Positions 36,080-44,051 of a stretch of DNA of 64,000 bases are shown piece by piece (position 1 is the first letter of the stretch; each line of letters starts with the position of its first letter). The stretch covers positions 1 to 64,000 of the forward strand of contig NZ_JOFS01000008.1 in the NCBI RefSeq assembly GCF_000719285.1, in the 5' to 3' direction. This DNA comes from Streptomyces bicolor (lineage in GTDB: Bacteria; Actinomycetota; Actinomycetes; Streptomycetales; Streptomycetaceae). The notes beneath the pieces are model-generated. The model searched no databases and was not told the DNA's origin. It was given only the letters and a program-made list of their open reading frames with translations. The translations under genes and the position numbers were made by a program.

Positions 36080-36895
36080 TCAGGGAACGGACGGGATCAT
36101 CCCGGAGGCCTCGAGCCGCTTCGGATCCGCCCGCAGGATGGCCTCCTGGGCAAGCCGCAGTGCCGGCCCCGGCTCGACCCCGAGTTCCTCCTTGAGCACC
36201 CGGCGCGCGCGGCGGTAGACCTGCAGCGCGTCTCCCTGGCGGCCCACCCGGTACAGGGCGACCATCAGCTGACGGTAGAAGGGCTCCCGCAGGGGATGCT
36301 GCACGAGAAGGCCCTTCAGCCGCTCGCACACTTCATGATGCCGGCCGAGTGCCAGCGAGGAGTCGATGCTCAGCTCGGCGCAGTTCAGCCGCTTCTCCTC
36401 CTGCACAGCCGCGAACGAGTCGATGTCCAGCGACCCCGGAATACCCTCCAGAACAGGCCCTCGCCACAGGGACAGTGCCCTGTGCAGGAGCTCGGATGCG
36501 TGCTGGAAATCCTCCGCGCAGTACTGTTCTCGGCCACGACTGTAGAGCGTTTCGAATTCATGAAAATCGGTCACCGCGCCGCTTACATCGAGAATGTACC
36601 CGGGCGGGGTCGTGACGATCGGGGATGCTTGCTGATCGCCATTCAACAATTTCCGCAGCTGCGAGACGTACACACGCAGGCTCGTAGACGCGCAGCGCGG
36701 CGGCTCCCGCTCCCACAGTTCCGCCATGAGCTTTTCCCCCGGCACCGTCTCACCCGCCCTGACCAGCAATAGGGCGAGGAGCTTGGCGAGTTTGGGCGGC
36801 TCGGGTGTGAGATCGGCGCCGCCGCGGGACACCCGCAGCCGCCCCAGTAGCGCATAGTGCAGAGTTTGGTCAGCCACTAAAGGGGACAGGGACAC
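36080..36895 (-). CDS. SARP-family pathway activator with a TTA codon
   Basis: A 271-aa regulator with an OmpR-type winged-helix DNA-binding domain (about 12-100: LLGRLRVSRGGADL, LLALLLVRAGETV, LRVYVSQLRKLL) and a bacterial transcriptional activation domain (BTAD, about 105-255: TDFHEFETLYSRG, LHRALSLWRG, FYRQLMVALYRVGRQGDALQVYRRARRVL, ELGVEPGPAL in separate parts). SARPs switch on antibiotic clusters. Start chosen at GTG 36895 with GGGGGG nearby; residue 6 is a TTA leucine (36878-36880), so translation should depend on bldA tRNA. A GTG at 36877 could avoid the TTA but has no ribosome site. A strong -10 (TATAGT) lies 32 bases upstream, next to a perfect palindrome. It is likely the main activator of the tetronate-type operon. 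Confidence 0.92.
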   Translation of the reverse strand: MSLSPLVADQTLHYALLGRLRVSRGGADLTPEPPKLAKLLALLLVRAGETVPGEKLMAELWEREPPRCASTSLRVYVSQLRKLLNGDQQASPIVTTPPGYILDVSGAVTDFHEFETLYSRGREQYCAEDFQHASELLHRALSLWRGPVLEGIPGSLDIDSFAAVQEEKRLNCAELSIDSSLALGRHHEVCERLKGLLVQHPLREPFYRQLMVALYRVGRQGDALQVYRRARRVLKEELGVEPGPALRLAQEAILRADPKRLEASGMIPSVP

Positions 36896-36906
36896 GGCAA
36901 CCCCCC

Positions 36907-36932
36907 GAATGCGTGGAACGCATTCAACTATA
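36907..36932 (-). promoter_or_regulatory. SARP promoter -10 with overlapping palindromic operator
   Basis: On the minus strand TATAGT (36927-36932) is a near-perfect -10 box. Just downstream, GAATGCGT-GGA-ACGCATTC (36907-36925) is a perfect 8-bp inverted repeat that would cover the transcription start and the 5' leader. Expected -35 is not well matched, suggesting activator dependence. The palindrome could be a repressor operator or an mRNA hairpin 12 bases before the start codon. Confidence 0.6.
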
Positions 36933-37138
36933 TTTCGGATCCCCCGTTCACCCCTGGTCTGGGGCGCCAAATGCTCAGCGATTTCCTCGCTATGGCGTGC
37001 AGCATATGCGAGCTTGTTCTTCGATACCAGTCTCGCTCGTTACACGGTTATTAAGGAGAATGAAATTCGACGGTCCGGCGACAGGCAGCCGGAAAGAAAT
37101 CAGCCGCCTCACAGGAACCGCCGGACGGCTGAGAGCCG

Positions 37139-37173
37139 AGCAGCCCGGCCCGCGGGGAGCGGGCCGGGCTGCT
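37139..37173 (-). terminator. Strong 15-bp hairpin terminator
   Basis: AGCAGCCCGGCCCGC (37139-37153) pairs perfectly with GCGGGCCGGGCTGCT (37159-37173) across a GGGGA loop. It lies 36 bases after the stop of the hydrolase gene (37209) and so ends the MFS-TetR-hydrolase transcript before the SARP promoter. The other bases of this 313-base gap (36933-37138) are relatively AT-rich and show no gene. Confidence 0.85.
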
Positions 37174-37208
37174 TCGGGCTGGATGTGCCGCGGACCGGCC
37201 GCCGCCGG

Positions 37209-38423
37209 TCAGGCCGCCGCCGACCGGTCCGCCCCGAGAGTCTCGAGCAGCCATGAGAAGAGCCGGTCATGGAACAGGCGCATGGCACCGGAGTGGCAGT
37301 GCGCCCCGCCGCCCTCGTCGGCCGTGAAGACGTGGAGCGTCTTGGGCGAGTTCAGGCCCGTGTACACCTTCTTCGCGTGCTCCAGCCCGGTGAAGAACAG
37401 GTCCTCCTCCGCGTCGAGGACGAGCACGGGACAGCGCACCTGACCGATCACGTCGGACAGGGCGAACGCCGGTAGCCGACGCAGCAGTTGGGCGGGGGTG
37501 TCGGCGTCGAAGGTCCACAGGGCGTGCCGCAGCAGCCAGCGGGTGAAGGTCTGCTGCGCGGCGATTCCCCACATCACCGGATTGGCGAAGTCGTCGTGGC
37601 CCTGCTCGACCCACTCCAGCACGAACGGTGGCAGCGCCACGACATCGCCCAGCTGCCAGACCGCGTCGTGGGCGACGCAGCAGGCGAGCCGGTGCTCGAA
37701 CGCGGCGGCGCGCACGGCGAGCAGGCCGCCGAGGCTGGTCCCGACCAGTACCACGCGGTCGGGGTCCACACCCGGCAGGGACAGCGCGTGGTCCACCACC
37801 GGCGTGACCACGCTCTCCCAGTCGGGCCTGAAGGCCAGGCCCTGGTCGCGAAGGACCGAGCCCTGACCCGGCCCTTCGAAGCATAGGCAGTCGTAGCCGT
37901 GGGCGATCGCCGCGGCCGCCACGAAGAAATAGCCCTCCTCGAGGGTGGAGTCCAGGCCGCCGTGGTGGATGACCAACGGCCTCGGCCCGTCGGAGTCGTC
38001 CGCCCGGTAGAGGTAGCCGGGCAGTGAGGTGTCCTCGTAGGGGATGCGCACGAACTCCGGTGGCCGGTCCATGAGTTCGGCGGCGTCGGCGAAGGTCTCC
38101 CGGGACAGCCGCATCAGCCGGAGGGCCTCCGGGCCCTGGGGGTCGTCGCGCTGGAAGAACTCGGCAGTCCGGTAGTAGTTGTGTGCCCGCAGCAGTGCGG
38201 CGCGCGCGTCGTCGCGGCGGCCCTCGCCCCTGGCGGCGGCGCCCATCCGGTGGGCCCGTTCGGCGAGGGAGGCCCACTCGTGCCGCCAGGCTTCGGTGTC
38301 GCCGTTCGGGATGAGCGAGGCGACCGCGACGACCTCGCCCAGCTGCGCACCGCCGTAATCGGCGTAACCAGCGGTGCGCAGCGCCTGGTAGTCGAAGGCG
38401 GGGTCGTCGAAGAGGAATTTCAT
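37209..38423 (-). CDS. FrsA-like alpha/beta hydrolase (C-C or ester hydrolase), paralogue A
   Basis: A 404-aa protein with an N-terminal helical cap domain (MKFLFDDPAFDYQALRTAGY through about residue 130) and an alpha/beta hydrolase core. The triad is visible: Ser230 in GTSLGG, Asp in VLDAEEDLFF and His in GGGAHCHSGA, with VIHHGGLDST as the oxyanion-side segment. The closest described type is the DUF1100/FrsA and 2,6-dihydroxypseudooxynicotine-hydrolase group, which includes enzymes that split beta-dicarbonyl C-C bonds. It overlaps the TetR stop by ATGA and ends an exporter-regulator-hydrolase operon. A second gene, 57881-59092, is clearly paralogous, starting with the same MKFLFDD. Possible roles: self-resistance, product release or turnover. 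Confidence 0.86.
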   Translation of the reverse strand: MKFLFDDPAFDYQALRTAGYADYGGAQLGEVVAVASLIPNGDTEAWRHEWASLAERAHRMGAAARGEGRRDDARAALLRAHNYYRTAEFFQRDDPQGPEALRLMRLSRETFADAAELMDRPPEFVRIPYEDTSLPGYLYRADDSDGPRPLVIHHGGLDSTLEEGYFFVAAAAIAHGYDCLCFEGPGQGSVLRDQGLAFRPDWESVVTPVVDHALSLPGVDPDRVVLVGTSLGGLLAVRAAAFEHRLACCVAHDAVWQLGDVVALPPFVLEWVEQGHDDFANPVMWGIAAQQTFTRWLLRHALWTFDADTPAQLLRRLPAFALSDVIGQVRCPVLVLDAEEDLFFTGLEHAKKVYTGLNSPKTLHVFTADEGGGAHCHSGAMRLFHDRLFSWLLETLGADRSAAA

Positions 38424-39106
38424 GGCTGCGGCTCCTGTGGTGGTGGGGAGTGCTCCGATGCTGTGCCGGGTCGCGCTCCGGCAGGGGTCGTGCGGGTTCC
38501 GTTCAAGAACGTGTCGACGATCGACTCGGCGAACGCGCTTGACTCGACAGTGCGTTGACGCAGGATCAGACGGGCGGCCATCGGTCCGGTCAGGATCTCG
38601 ACCGCATCCTCCAGGTCGAGGTCGGCACGTAGCTCGCCCCCGTCGACGCCTTCGCGCAGCGTCGCCAGCAGGGCCTCGTGCCGGGCGGCGGTGACGGTCT
38701 CCTCGAATCGCTCCACCAGTTGCGGGCGGCGCACCGCCTCGCCGAGCAGGCTGCCGATCAGCCGGTGCAGCGGGGTGTCCTGGCCGCGGTGGCGCAGCTG
38801 GTCCACGAGGGTCACCAGCTTGTCCCGCAGGCTCAGTCCGGTCAGCGGCGGCACGGGAAGGTCAAGGGTGCTCAGCGCGGCGAGCACCAGCTCCTCCTTG
38901 TTGCGCCAGCGGCGGTAGATGGTGGCGCGGGCCACCCCGGCACGCTGGGCGACCAGGTCCATGGACAGGTCGCCGAAGCTGCAGCCCTCGCTGAGCAGGG
39001 CGAGGGTGCCGTCCAGGATCGCGCGGTCGGCGGCGGGGTCGCGCTGGCGGCCGCCCCGGGCCGTGCGTCCCGGGGCGGCCGCCGACTGGTCGACGTGTGG
39101 CGGCAT
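38420..39106 (-). CDS. TetR-family transcriptional regulator
   Basis: A 228-aa repressor with the N-terminal HTH (ILDGTLALLSEGCSFGDLSMDLVAQ, then RAGVARATIYRRWRNKEELVLAAL, residues about 29-78) and a TetR C-terminal ligand domain (PTPVR-like helices, LREGVDGGELRADLDLEDAVEIL). It lies between the MFS exporter (6 bp gap) and the hydrolase (ATGA overlap), so it probably represses its own operon until the exported product or a precursor accumulates. Confidence 0.9.
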   Translation of the reverse strand: MPPHVDQSAAAPGRTARGGRQRDPAADRAILDGTLALLSEGCSFGDLSMDLVAQRAGVARATIYRRWRNKEELVLAALSTLDLPVPPLTGLSLRDKLVTLVDQLRHRGQDTPLHRLIGSLLGEAVRRPQLVERFEETVTAARHEALLATLREGVDGGELRADLDLEDAVEILTGPMAARLILRQRTVESSAFAESIVDTFLNGTRTTPAGARPGTASEHSPPPQEPQP

Positions 39107-39112
39107 ACGGGT

Positions 39113-40717
39113 TCAGACCTCCGCGGTGTAGGGCTCTTCGGCGATCGTCTTTTCAGCGCCGGTCCTGCCTGCGGCCGTACGGGAGGGCAGGAGCAGCAGG
39201 GCGGCGAGGGCGCCGAGGAGCGTGACGCCCACGGCGACGAGGGACGTGAGGTGCATGGCCGAGACGAAGGCTTCCACCGCGCCGGCCTCGACGGCGGCGC
39301 CGCGCGGGCCCAGTTCCCGGGCAGCGGTGAGGGTGGCGGCGACGGATTCCTCCGCCGGGTCGCGGACCGCGGCGGGCAGCGGCGCCAGGTGGTCCTCGAT
39401 CCGGGAGCGGTAGGCCACGGAGAGCACCGAGCCCAGGACCGCGACGCCGAGGGCGCCGCCCACCTGCCGGAAGGTGGTGCTGACCGCCGCTCCGGTACCG
39501 GACCGGCTCTGGCCGACGGCGGACATGGCGGCGGAGGTCGCCGGGGGCATCACGCAGGCGATGCCGACGCCCATGAGGAACAGGACGGACTCCAGGACCC
39601 AGACCTCGGTCCCCTCGTCGACTGTGGCCACCACGAGAAAGCCGAGCGAGGTGAGCAGCATCCCACCGACACACACCGGCCGGACCCCGATCCGCTTGGC
39701 GGTGAGCGTCGCGGCCGGTGCGAACGCCAGCTGGGCCACCGCCAGGGGCAGTAGCAGGAGGCCGGCCTCCAGCGGGGTCCAGCCGCGCACGCTCTGGAGG
39801 TAGAAGACCAGGAAGAAGGTGGCGCCGAGCAGGCTGAAGAAGACCAGCCCGATGACGGTCACGGCGGCGCTGAAGCGTCGGTCGGTGAACAGGGAGAGGT
39901 CCAGCGCGGGACACCGGCTGCGGTGTTCCCAGACGGCGAACAGGCTCAGGACGGCGAGGCCGCCGAGCATCGGCCCCCAGACGGCGGGGTCCGCCCAGTC
40001 GTCGGACTCACCCCCGTTGATCACCCCGTACACCAGGGCGGTCAGGCCGACGACGGACAGGGCGACGCCGAGCGGGTCGAGGCCTCCGCGTCCGGCATCC
40101 CGGGACTCGGGCACGACGAACAGCACGGCGGCGGCGCCGATCAGCACGATGGGCAGGTTGATCAGGAACACCGAGCCCCACCAGAAGTGCTCCAGCAGCA
40201 GGCCACCGGTGACGGGGCCCAGCGCCACGGCGAGTCCGGCGGCGCCCGCCCAGACACCTATGGCCTTGGCCCGTTCGGCGGGCGGGAAGACGGCCATGAT
40301 GATCGCCAGAGTGGCGGGCAGCACGAGGGCGCCTCCCACGCCCAGCCCCGCCCGGGCGACGACGAGTTCGCCGGCACTGTGCGCGTGGGCGGACCACAGG
40401 GAACAGCCGCCGAACACGACGAGCCCGGCCAGCAGCGTCCGCTTGCGTCCCCAGCGATCGGCGAGCACACCGGTGGTGAAGAGCAGGGCGGCGAAGACGA
40501 GCGTGTAGGAGTCGATCGACCATTGCAGCTCGCTCTGCGTGGCCCCCAGGCCGACGGGTGCCGGCTCGGCGAGTGTCTTCAGGGCCACGTTCAGGATCGA
40601 GGTGTCCAGGACGACGAGCAGGAGGCCGACCAGCAGGACCGCCAGCACGCGCCACCGGTGCGGGTGCGCGGCCGACGGGGTCCGCTCGGCGGGCCTGAGG
40701 TGAGGCTGAGAAGTCAC
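39113..40717 (-). CDS. MFS multidrug exporter, DHA2 (EmrB/QacA) type
   Basis: A 534-aa transporter with 14 predicted helices. It has motif A (TGVLADRWGRKRTLLAG), the family's helix-1 signature VLLVVLDTSILNVALKTL and motif C GVWAGAAGLAVALGPVTGGLLLEHFWW in helix 5. These pumps export drugs in exchange for protons. GTG start at 40717 with GGAG upstream. First gene of the exporter-TetR-hydrolase operon, with a TTGACT-N17-TAGCGT promoter upstream. Most likely exports the compound made by the neighbouring biosynthetic operon and gives self-resistance. Confidence 0.9.
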   Translation of the reverse strand: MTSQPHLRPAERTPSAAHPHRWRVLAVLLVGLLLVVLDTSILNVALKTLAEPAPVGLGATQSELQWSIDSYTLVFAALLFTTGVLADRWGRKRTLLAGLVVFGGCSLWSAHAHSAGELVVARAGLGVGGALVLPATLAIIMAVFPPAERAKAIGVWAGAAGLAVALGPVTGGLLLEHFWWGSVFLINLPIVLIGAAAVLFVVPESRDAGRGGLDPLGVALSVVGLTALVYGVINGGESDDWADPAVWGPMLGGLAVLSLFAVWEHRSRCPALDLSLFTDRRFSAAVTVIGLVFFSLLGATFFLVFYLQSVRGWTPLEAGLLLLPLAVAQLAFAPAATLTAKRIGVRPVCVGGMLLTSLGFLVVATVDEGTEVWVLESVLFLMGVGIACVMPPATSAAMSAVGQSRSGTGAAVSTTFRQVGGALGVAVLGSVLSVAYRSRIEDHLAPLPAAVRDPAEESVAATLTAARELGPRGAAVEAGAVEAFVSAMHLTSLVAVGVTLLGALAALLLLPSRTAAGRTGAEKTIAEEPYTAEV

Positions 40718-40783
40718 GGATTCCGCTCCTCGGTAAGAGGGGGGTGCGTGAGCTGAGTGCCGTTCTCGTGCCGTGTACCGCCG

Positions 40784-40812
40784 ACGCTAGACCCGGCGAC
40801 CAATCGAGTCAA
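40784..40812 (-). promoter_or_regulatory. Sigma70-type promoter of the exporter operon
   Basis: On the minus strand TTGACT (40807-40812) is followed after exactly 17 bases by TAGCGT (40784-40789), a good housekeeping promoter for Streptomyces, about 66 bases before the exporter start. The nearby sequence 40802-40828 is AT-rich and may hold the TetR operator, but I see no clean palindrome. Confidence 0.55.
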
Positions 40813-40887
40813 CGGTGTATCGAAACAACCCTGACTAGATTGCCGGTTGCTGCACACCCACCGGAACCCGCCCTCGGGAAGCGGCAG

Positions 40888-41628
40888 TTACAGACCGTCC
40901 GGACCCAGCGCCCCGGCGACGAGGAACCGCCCCGCCACCCGATCGCAGCGCAGTCGCCAGCCGGGCTCCGTCTCAAGAGACCACCAGCCGTCGCCGTGCG
41001 GTCCCGGGCGGGGGCACAGTCGTGCGAAGTCCCGTGCCAGCCCGACGCCTTGTGCCTTCGTACAGGCCTCCTTGAGCGTCCAAAGCCGCACCAGCTGCTG
41101 ATTCCGCTCGGCCGGCGCCAGCCCGGACAGCTGCGCCAGCTCCCGCGGATGGCAGAACCTCTCGGCCAGTCCGGGCGTCAGCAGAGGGCGGTCCGACGCC
41201 TCCACGTCCACTCCGATCGGACGGCCGCGGGCGGCCCCGACCACCAGCATTCCGGCCGTATGGCTGATGGCCACGTCCAGCCCGTCGGGCTCGTACAGGA
41301 CCGGCCGCCCCCGGCCGTCGCGGCCCAGCACGACGCGATCCGGCTCCACACCGGCCACGGCGGCCACGGTGTGGCGCAGCAGCAGTCGCGAGCCCAGCAG
41401 CCGTGCCCGCACGAGGGGTTCGCGTGCCGCGCAGTACCGCGACCAGTCCGGCCCGAGCAGTTCACGCGTGCCGGGGCCGGGCTGTCGCCCCCAGTCCACC
41501 GGCCGGCCGTGGCAGACCGCGTAACCATGCCGCCGCGCGGCCCCCTGGACCGCATGCCACCCCACCGCGGGCAGCGGACCGACAGGGAGGGGTTCGCCCC
41601 CCACCGGAAGAGCGTCCGGTTCTGCCAT
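40888..41628 (-). CDS. 4'-Phosphopantetheinyl transferase (Sfp-type)
   Basis: A 246-aa enzyme that converts apo carrier proteins to the holo form by transferring phosphopantetheine from CoA to the conserved Ser. Motifs: LDVAISHTAGMLVVG (118-132), IGVDVE (138-143; Mg-binding Asp141 and Glu143) and RLWTLKEACTKAQG (W183, KEA 186-188). ATG at 41628 with GAAGGGG upstream; the frame is open to 41733. It is divergent from the biosynthetic operon and should activate the ACPs at 43716, 44048 and 50045, and possibly the PKS at 6603. Confidence 0.92.
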   Translation of the reverse strand: MAEPDALPVGGEPLPVGPLPAVGWHAVQGAARRHGYAVCHGRPVDWGRQPGPGTRELLGPDWSRYCAAREPLVRARLLGSRLLLRHTVAAVAGVEPDRVVLGRDGRGRPVLYEPDGLDVAISHTAGMLVVGAARGRPIGVDVEASDRPLLTPGLAERFCHPRELAQLSGLAPAERNQQLVRLWTLKEACTKAQGVGLARDFARLCPRPGPHGDGWWSLETEPGWRLRCDRVAGRFLVAGALGPDGL

Positions 41629-41745
41629 GACAACCCCTTCTGCCCACCCTTTGACCGGCACCCCGTGCCAGGACTGAAACGTGCCGCCTCGTGCACCCCC
41701 CGTTGTACCGGCTCCAGCGGGCGCCGTCCGCACAACCCCAAACCC

Positions 41746-41829
41746 TTGACGTGCACGCCAATTTCCCCTTTACGCCGCCTTTTCACGGCACACGGAGGCT
41801 GAGAGGCACCGGATGGCACTCGGTGCCTC
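41746..41829 (+). promoter_or_regulatory. Promoter and leader hairpin of the biosynthetic operon
   Basis: TTGACG (41746-41751), 17 bases, then TTTACG (41769-41774) is a plausible promoter for the FAAL-led operon. In the leader, GAGGCACCG (41803-41811) and CGGTGCCTC (41821-41829) form a perfect 9-bp inverted repeat with a 9-base loop. Three GGCAC(N)CGG-like elements also occur at 41787, 41805 and 41815. The repeat could be an operator or an mRNA hairpin; spacing does not match the usual 11-bp SARP repeat pattern. Confidence 0.45.
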
Positions 41830-41877
41830 CGGGATGTTCCACACCGCACCGGTCACCGACCGCGGAAAGGACAGCCT

Positions 41878-43692
41878 GTGCCGCACCAGCACCGAACGTT
41901 GACCGACGCCGTACGCGCCGGCGTGGACCGCCATCCAGAACGTGCCGCGTTCGTGTATCTGCACGAGGACGGCCCGGCCATGCGGCCGGAAGAGATCGGC
42001 TACGCCGAACTGGACCGGCGGGCGCGCCTCGTCGCCGCCCGGCTGCACCACGCGTCCAAGGGCGATCCCTCGCGCCCGGTCCTGTTGCTCTATCCGCCGA
42101 CCCTCGACTTCGTGACGGCCTTCCTCGGCTGCTTCTACGCCGGGCGTACGGCCATTCCCGCGCCCCTGCCCGACGAGCCGGGCGAGCGGCTGGCCCGGGT
42201 CAGCGGCATCCTGCGGGACGCGAAGGTGGGGGCGGTGCTGACGCTCCCCGAGTACCGGCAGGCCATCGGAGCCTGGCTGGCCGCCGCCGGAGAGGGGGAC
42301 GTGGTGTGCCTGTCGACCGGTCCGGACGACCAGGACGGTGCCGATCCCGATCTGTGGGTACCGCCCGTAGTACGCGACACCGACGTGGCCTTCCTCCAGT
42401 ACAGCTCGGGCTCGACCAGCGAACCCAAGGGCGTCATGGTCACGCACGCCAATCTGGCCGCCAACCAGGAGGCCATCCGCACCGCGATGCGGACCCCTGA
42501 GGGTGTCGTGGCGGGCAGCTGGCTGCCCCTCTATCACGACATGGGGCTCATCGGGATGACCCTCCAGCCCCTGTGGGTGGGCGGCACCAGCGTGCAGATG
42601 TCACCGGTCTCCTTCATCAAGCAACCGCACCGCTGGCTCCGCATGATCCACGACTATCGCGTCGAGGGCACCGCCTCGCCCAACTTCGGCTACGACCTGT
42701 GCGTCCGGCGCGTCACCGAGGAGCAGTCGGCGGGGCTGGACCTGTCCAGCCTGCGGGTGGCGCTCAACGGGGCCGAGCCGGTGCGCGCCGACACCCTGCG
42801 CGCCTTCGTCCGGCGTTTCGCCGGCAACGGGCTGCGCGCCGAGTCCCTGCTGCCCTGCTACGGCCTGGCCGAGAACACCCTGCTGGTCTCCGGCGGCGAC
42901 ACCGAGGCGCCGCACCTCGAGCTCACCGTGGACGCCGTCGCGTTGGAGCGGGACGAGCTGCGGCCCGTGCGCAGCGACCGCCCGGCCCGGACCCTCGTGG
43001 GCTGCGGCCGGCCGACGGACACCGAGGTCCTGATCGTGGACCCGACGACCCGTCAGGTGCTGCCCGACCGCCGGATCGGCGAGATCTGGCTGCGCGGCCC
43101 CTCGGTGGCCGCCGGCTACTGGAACCGGCGCGAGCTCACCGCCGAGACGTTCCAGGCGGTCACGGCCGACGGCCGGGCCGGCTGCTTCCGCACCGGCGAC
43201 CTCGGCGCCCTGCTCGGCGGGGAGCTCTACGTCACCGGCCGGATCAAGGAGATGCTCATCCAGCACGGCCGCAATCTCTACCCGCAGGACATCGAGCAGG
43301 CCGTCCAGGAGTCTGGGGAGGTGTTCCGGCGCGGCGGCGGCGCGGTATTCAGCGTCACCGACGAGGCGTCCGACCGCTCCCATGTGGTCGTGGTGCAGGA
43401 ACTCAAGGCCCGCGCGGGCGGGGGCGAGGAGGATCTGGCCGGCCTCGCCGCCTCCGTCCAGGCGTTGCTCAGCCGGCAGTTCCAGTTGCCCGGCGTGAGC
43501 GTGGTGCTCGTTCGCCCTGGAGTGATCCGCAAGACGACCAGCGGGAAGACCCAGCGCACGCTCATGCGGCAGTTGTTCCTCGACGGCGCCCTGCCCGTGC
43601 TGCACCAGCGCCTCCAGGAACCGGTCGCCGCCCTGCTCCCCACTCCGGCACCGGCGACCGAGCCCACCGCCGCTGTTTCCTCCCGCAGCTGA
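41878..43692 (+). CDS. Fatty-acyl-AMP ligase (FAAL)
   Basis: A 604-aa ANL enzyme of the FAAL group, which adenylates a free fatty acid and hands it to an ACP instead of CoA. Evidence: AFLQYSSGSTSEPKGVMVTH (P-loop; Y175 onward), WLPLYHDMGLIG, GTASPNFGYDLCVRR, LPCYGLAENTL, CFRTGDLGAL and GRIKEMLIQHGRNLYPQDIE, which are hallmarks of FadD32/FAAL sequences, and TTSGKTQR at the end. GTG start at 41878 after GGAAAGGA. It heads the biosynthetic operon and should load the starter on the ACP encoded 23 bp downstream. The chain length accepted cannot be read, but fatty acyl rather than aryl is expected. Confidence 0.92.
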   Translation: MPHQHRTLTDAVRAGVDRHPERAAFVYLHEDGPAMRPEEIGYAELDRRARLVAARLHHASKGDPSRPVLLLYPPTLDFVTAFLGCFYAGRTAIPAPLPDEPGERLARVSGILRDAKVGAVLTLPEYRQAIGAWLAAAGEGDVVCLSTGPDDQDGADPDLWVPPVVRDTDVAFLQYSSGSTSEPKGVMVTHANLAANQEAIRTAMRTPEGVVAGSWLPLYHDMGLIGMTLQPLWVGGTSVQMSPVSFIKQPHRWLRMIHDYRVEGTASPNFGYDLCVRRVTEEQSAGLDLSSLRVALNGAEPVRADTLRAFVRRFAGNGLRAESLLPCYGLAENTLLVSGGDTEAPHLELTVDAVALERDELRPVRSDRPARTLVGCGRPTDTEVLIVDPTTRQVLPDRRIGEIWLRGPSVAAGYWNRRELTAETFQAVTADGRAGCFRTGDLGALLGGELYVTGRIKEMLIQHGRNLYPQDIEQAVQESGEVFRRGGGAVFSVTDEASDRSHVVVVQELKARAGGGEEDLAGLAASVQALLSRQFQLPGVSVVLVRPGVIRKTTSGKTQRTLMRQLFLDGALPVLHQRLQEPVAALLPTPAPATEPTAAVSSRS

Positions 43693-43715
43693 GATCCGGA
43701 AGAGAGAAGCACGCC

Positions 43716-44051
43716 ATGAGCATCACCGACCAGTCCACCGCCGCCGTCGGCGCCGCCCCCGTGGACCAGCCGTCGCCGCACCCCGGCGCCCCGCAGCCCG
43801 GCTCCCCGGACCTCGAAGGGTGGCTGACCGAGCGGGTGGCCTTCCATCTGCGCCGGACCCCCGAGGAGATCGACCCGGACACCCCGCTGGCCGACTACGG
43901 CATCGACTCGGTCGCGGCGATCAGCATCTGCGGCGAGATCGAGGCGCACTTCCAGCTCGCGGTCTCCCCCACCATCGCCTACGACTTCCCGACCGTCCAC
44001 GCGATCAGCGACCACCTCGCCGAGCGACTGGCCTCCGGGGACCCGTCATGA
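43716..44051 (+). CDS. Acyl carrier protein (FAAL partner)
   Basis: A 111-aa stand-alone carrier protein. A 30-residue Pro/Ala-rich flexible leader precedes the ACP domain with the phosphopantetheine Ser65 in LADYGIDSVAAISICGEIE. It lies between FAAL and the KS-AT-ACP gene (ATGA overlap with the latter), so it presumably receives the activated fatty acid and presents it to the ketosynthase. The ACP type (GIDSVAA) resembles PKS rather than primary fatty-acid ACPs. Confidence 0.92.
   Translation: MSITDQSTAAVGAAPVDQPSPHPGAPQPGSPDLEGWLTERVAFHLRRTPEEIDPDTPLADYGIDSVAAISICGEIEAHFQLAVSPTIAYDFPTVHAISDHLAERLASGDPS

Noticed and set aside
36913..37443. Plus-strand frame with an apparent AAGGAG-N-ATG start near 37060 coding MKFDGPATG
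   Set aside because: It runs through the 15-bp terminator hairpin and antisense into the hydrolase gene, has no domain and looks like composition-driven open frame.
41787..41823. GGCAC(N)CGG triplet as SARP-binding direct repeats
   Set aside because: Spacings of 18 and 10 bases do not fit the usual 11-bp periodic heptamer repeats and they lie downstream of the likely promoter.
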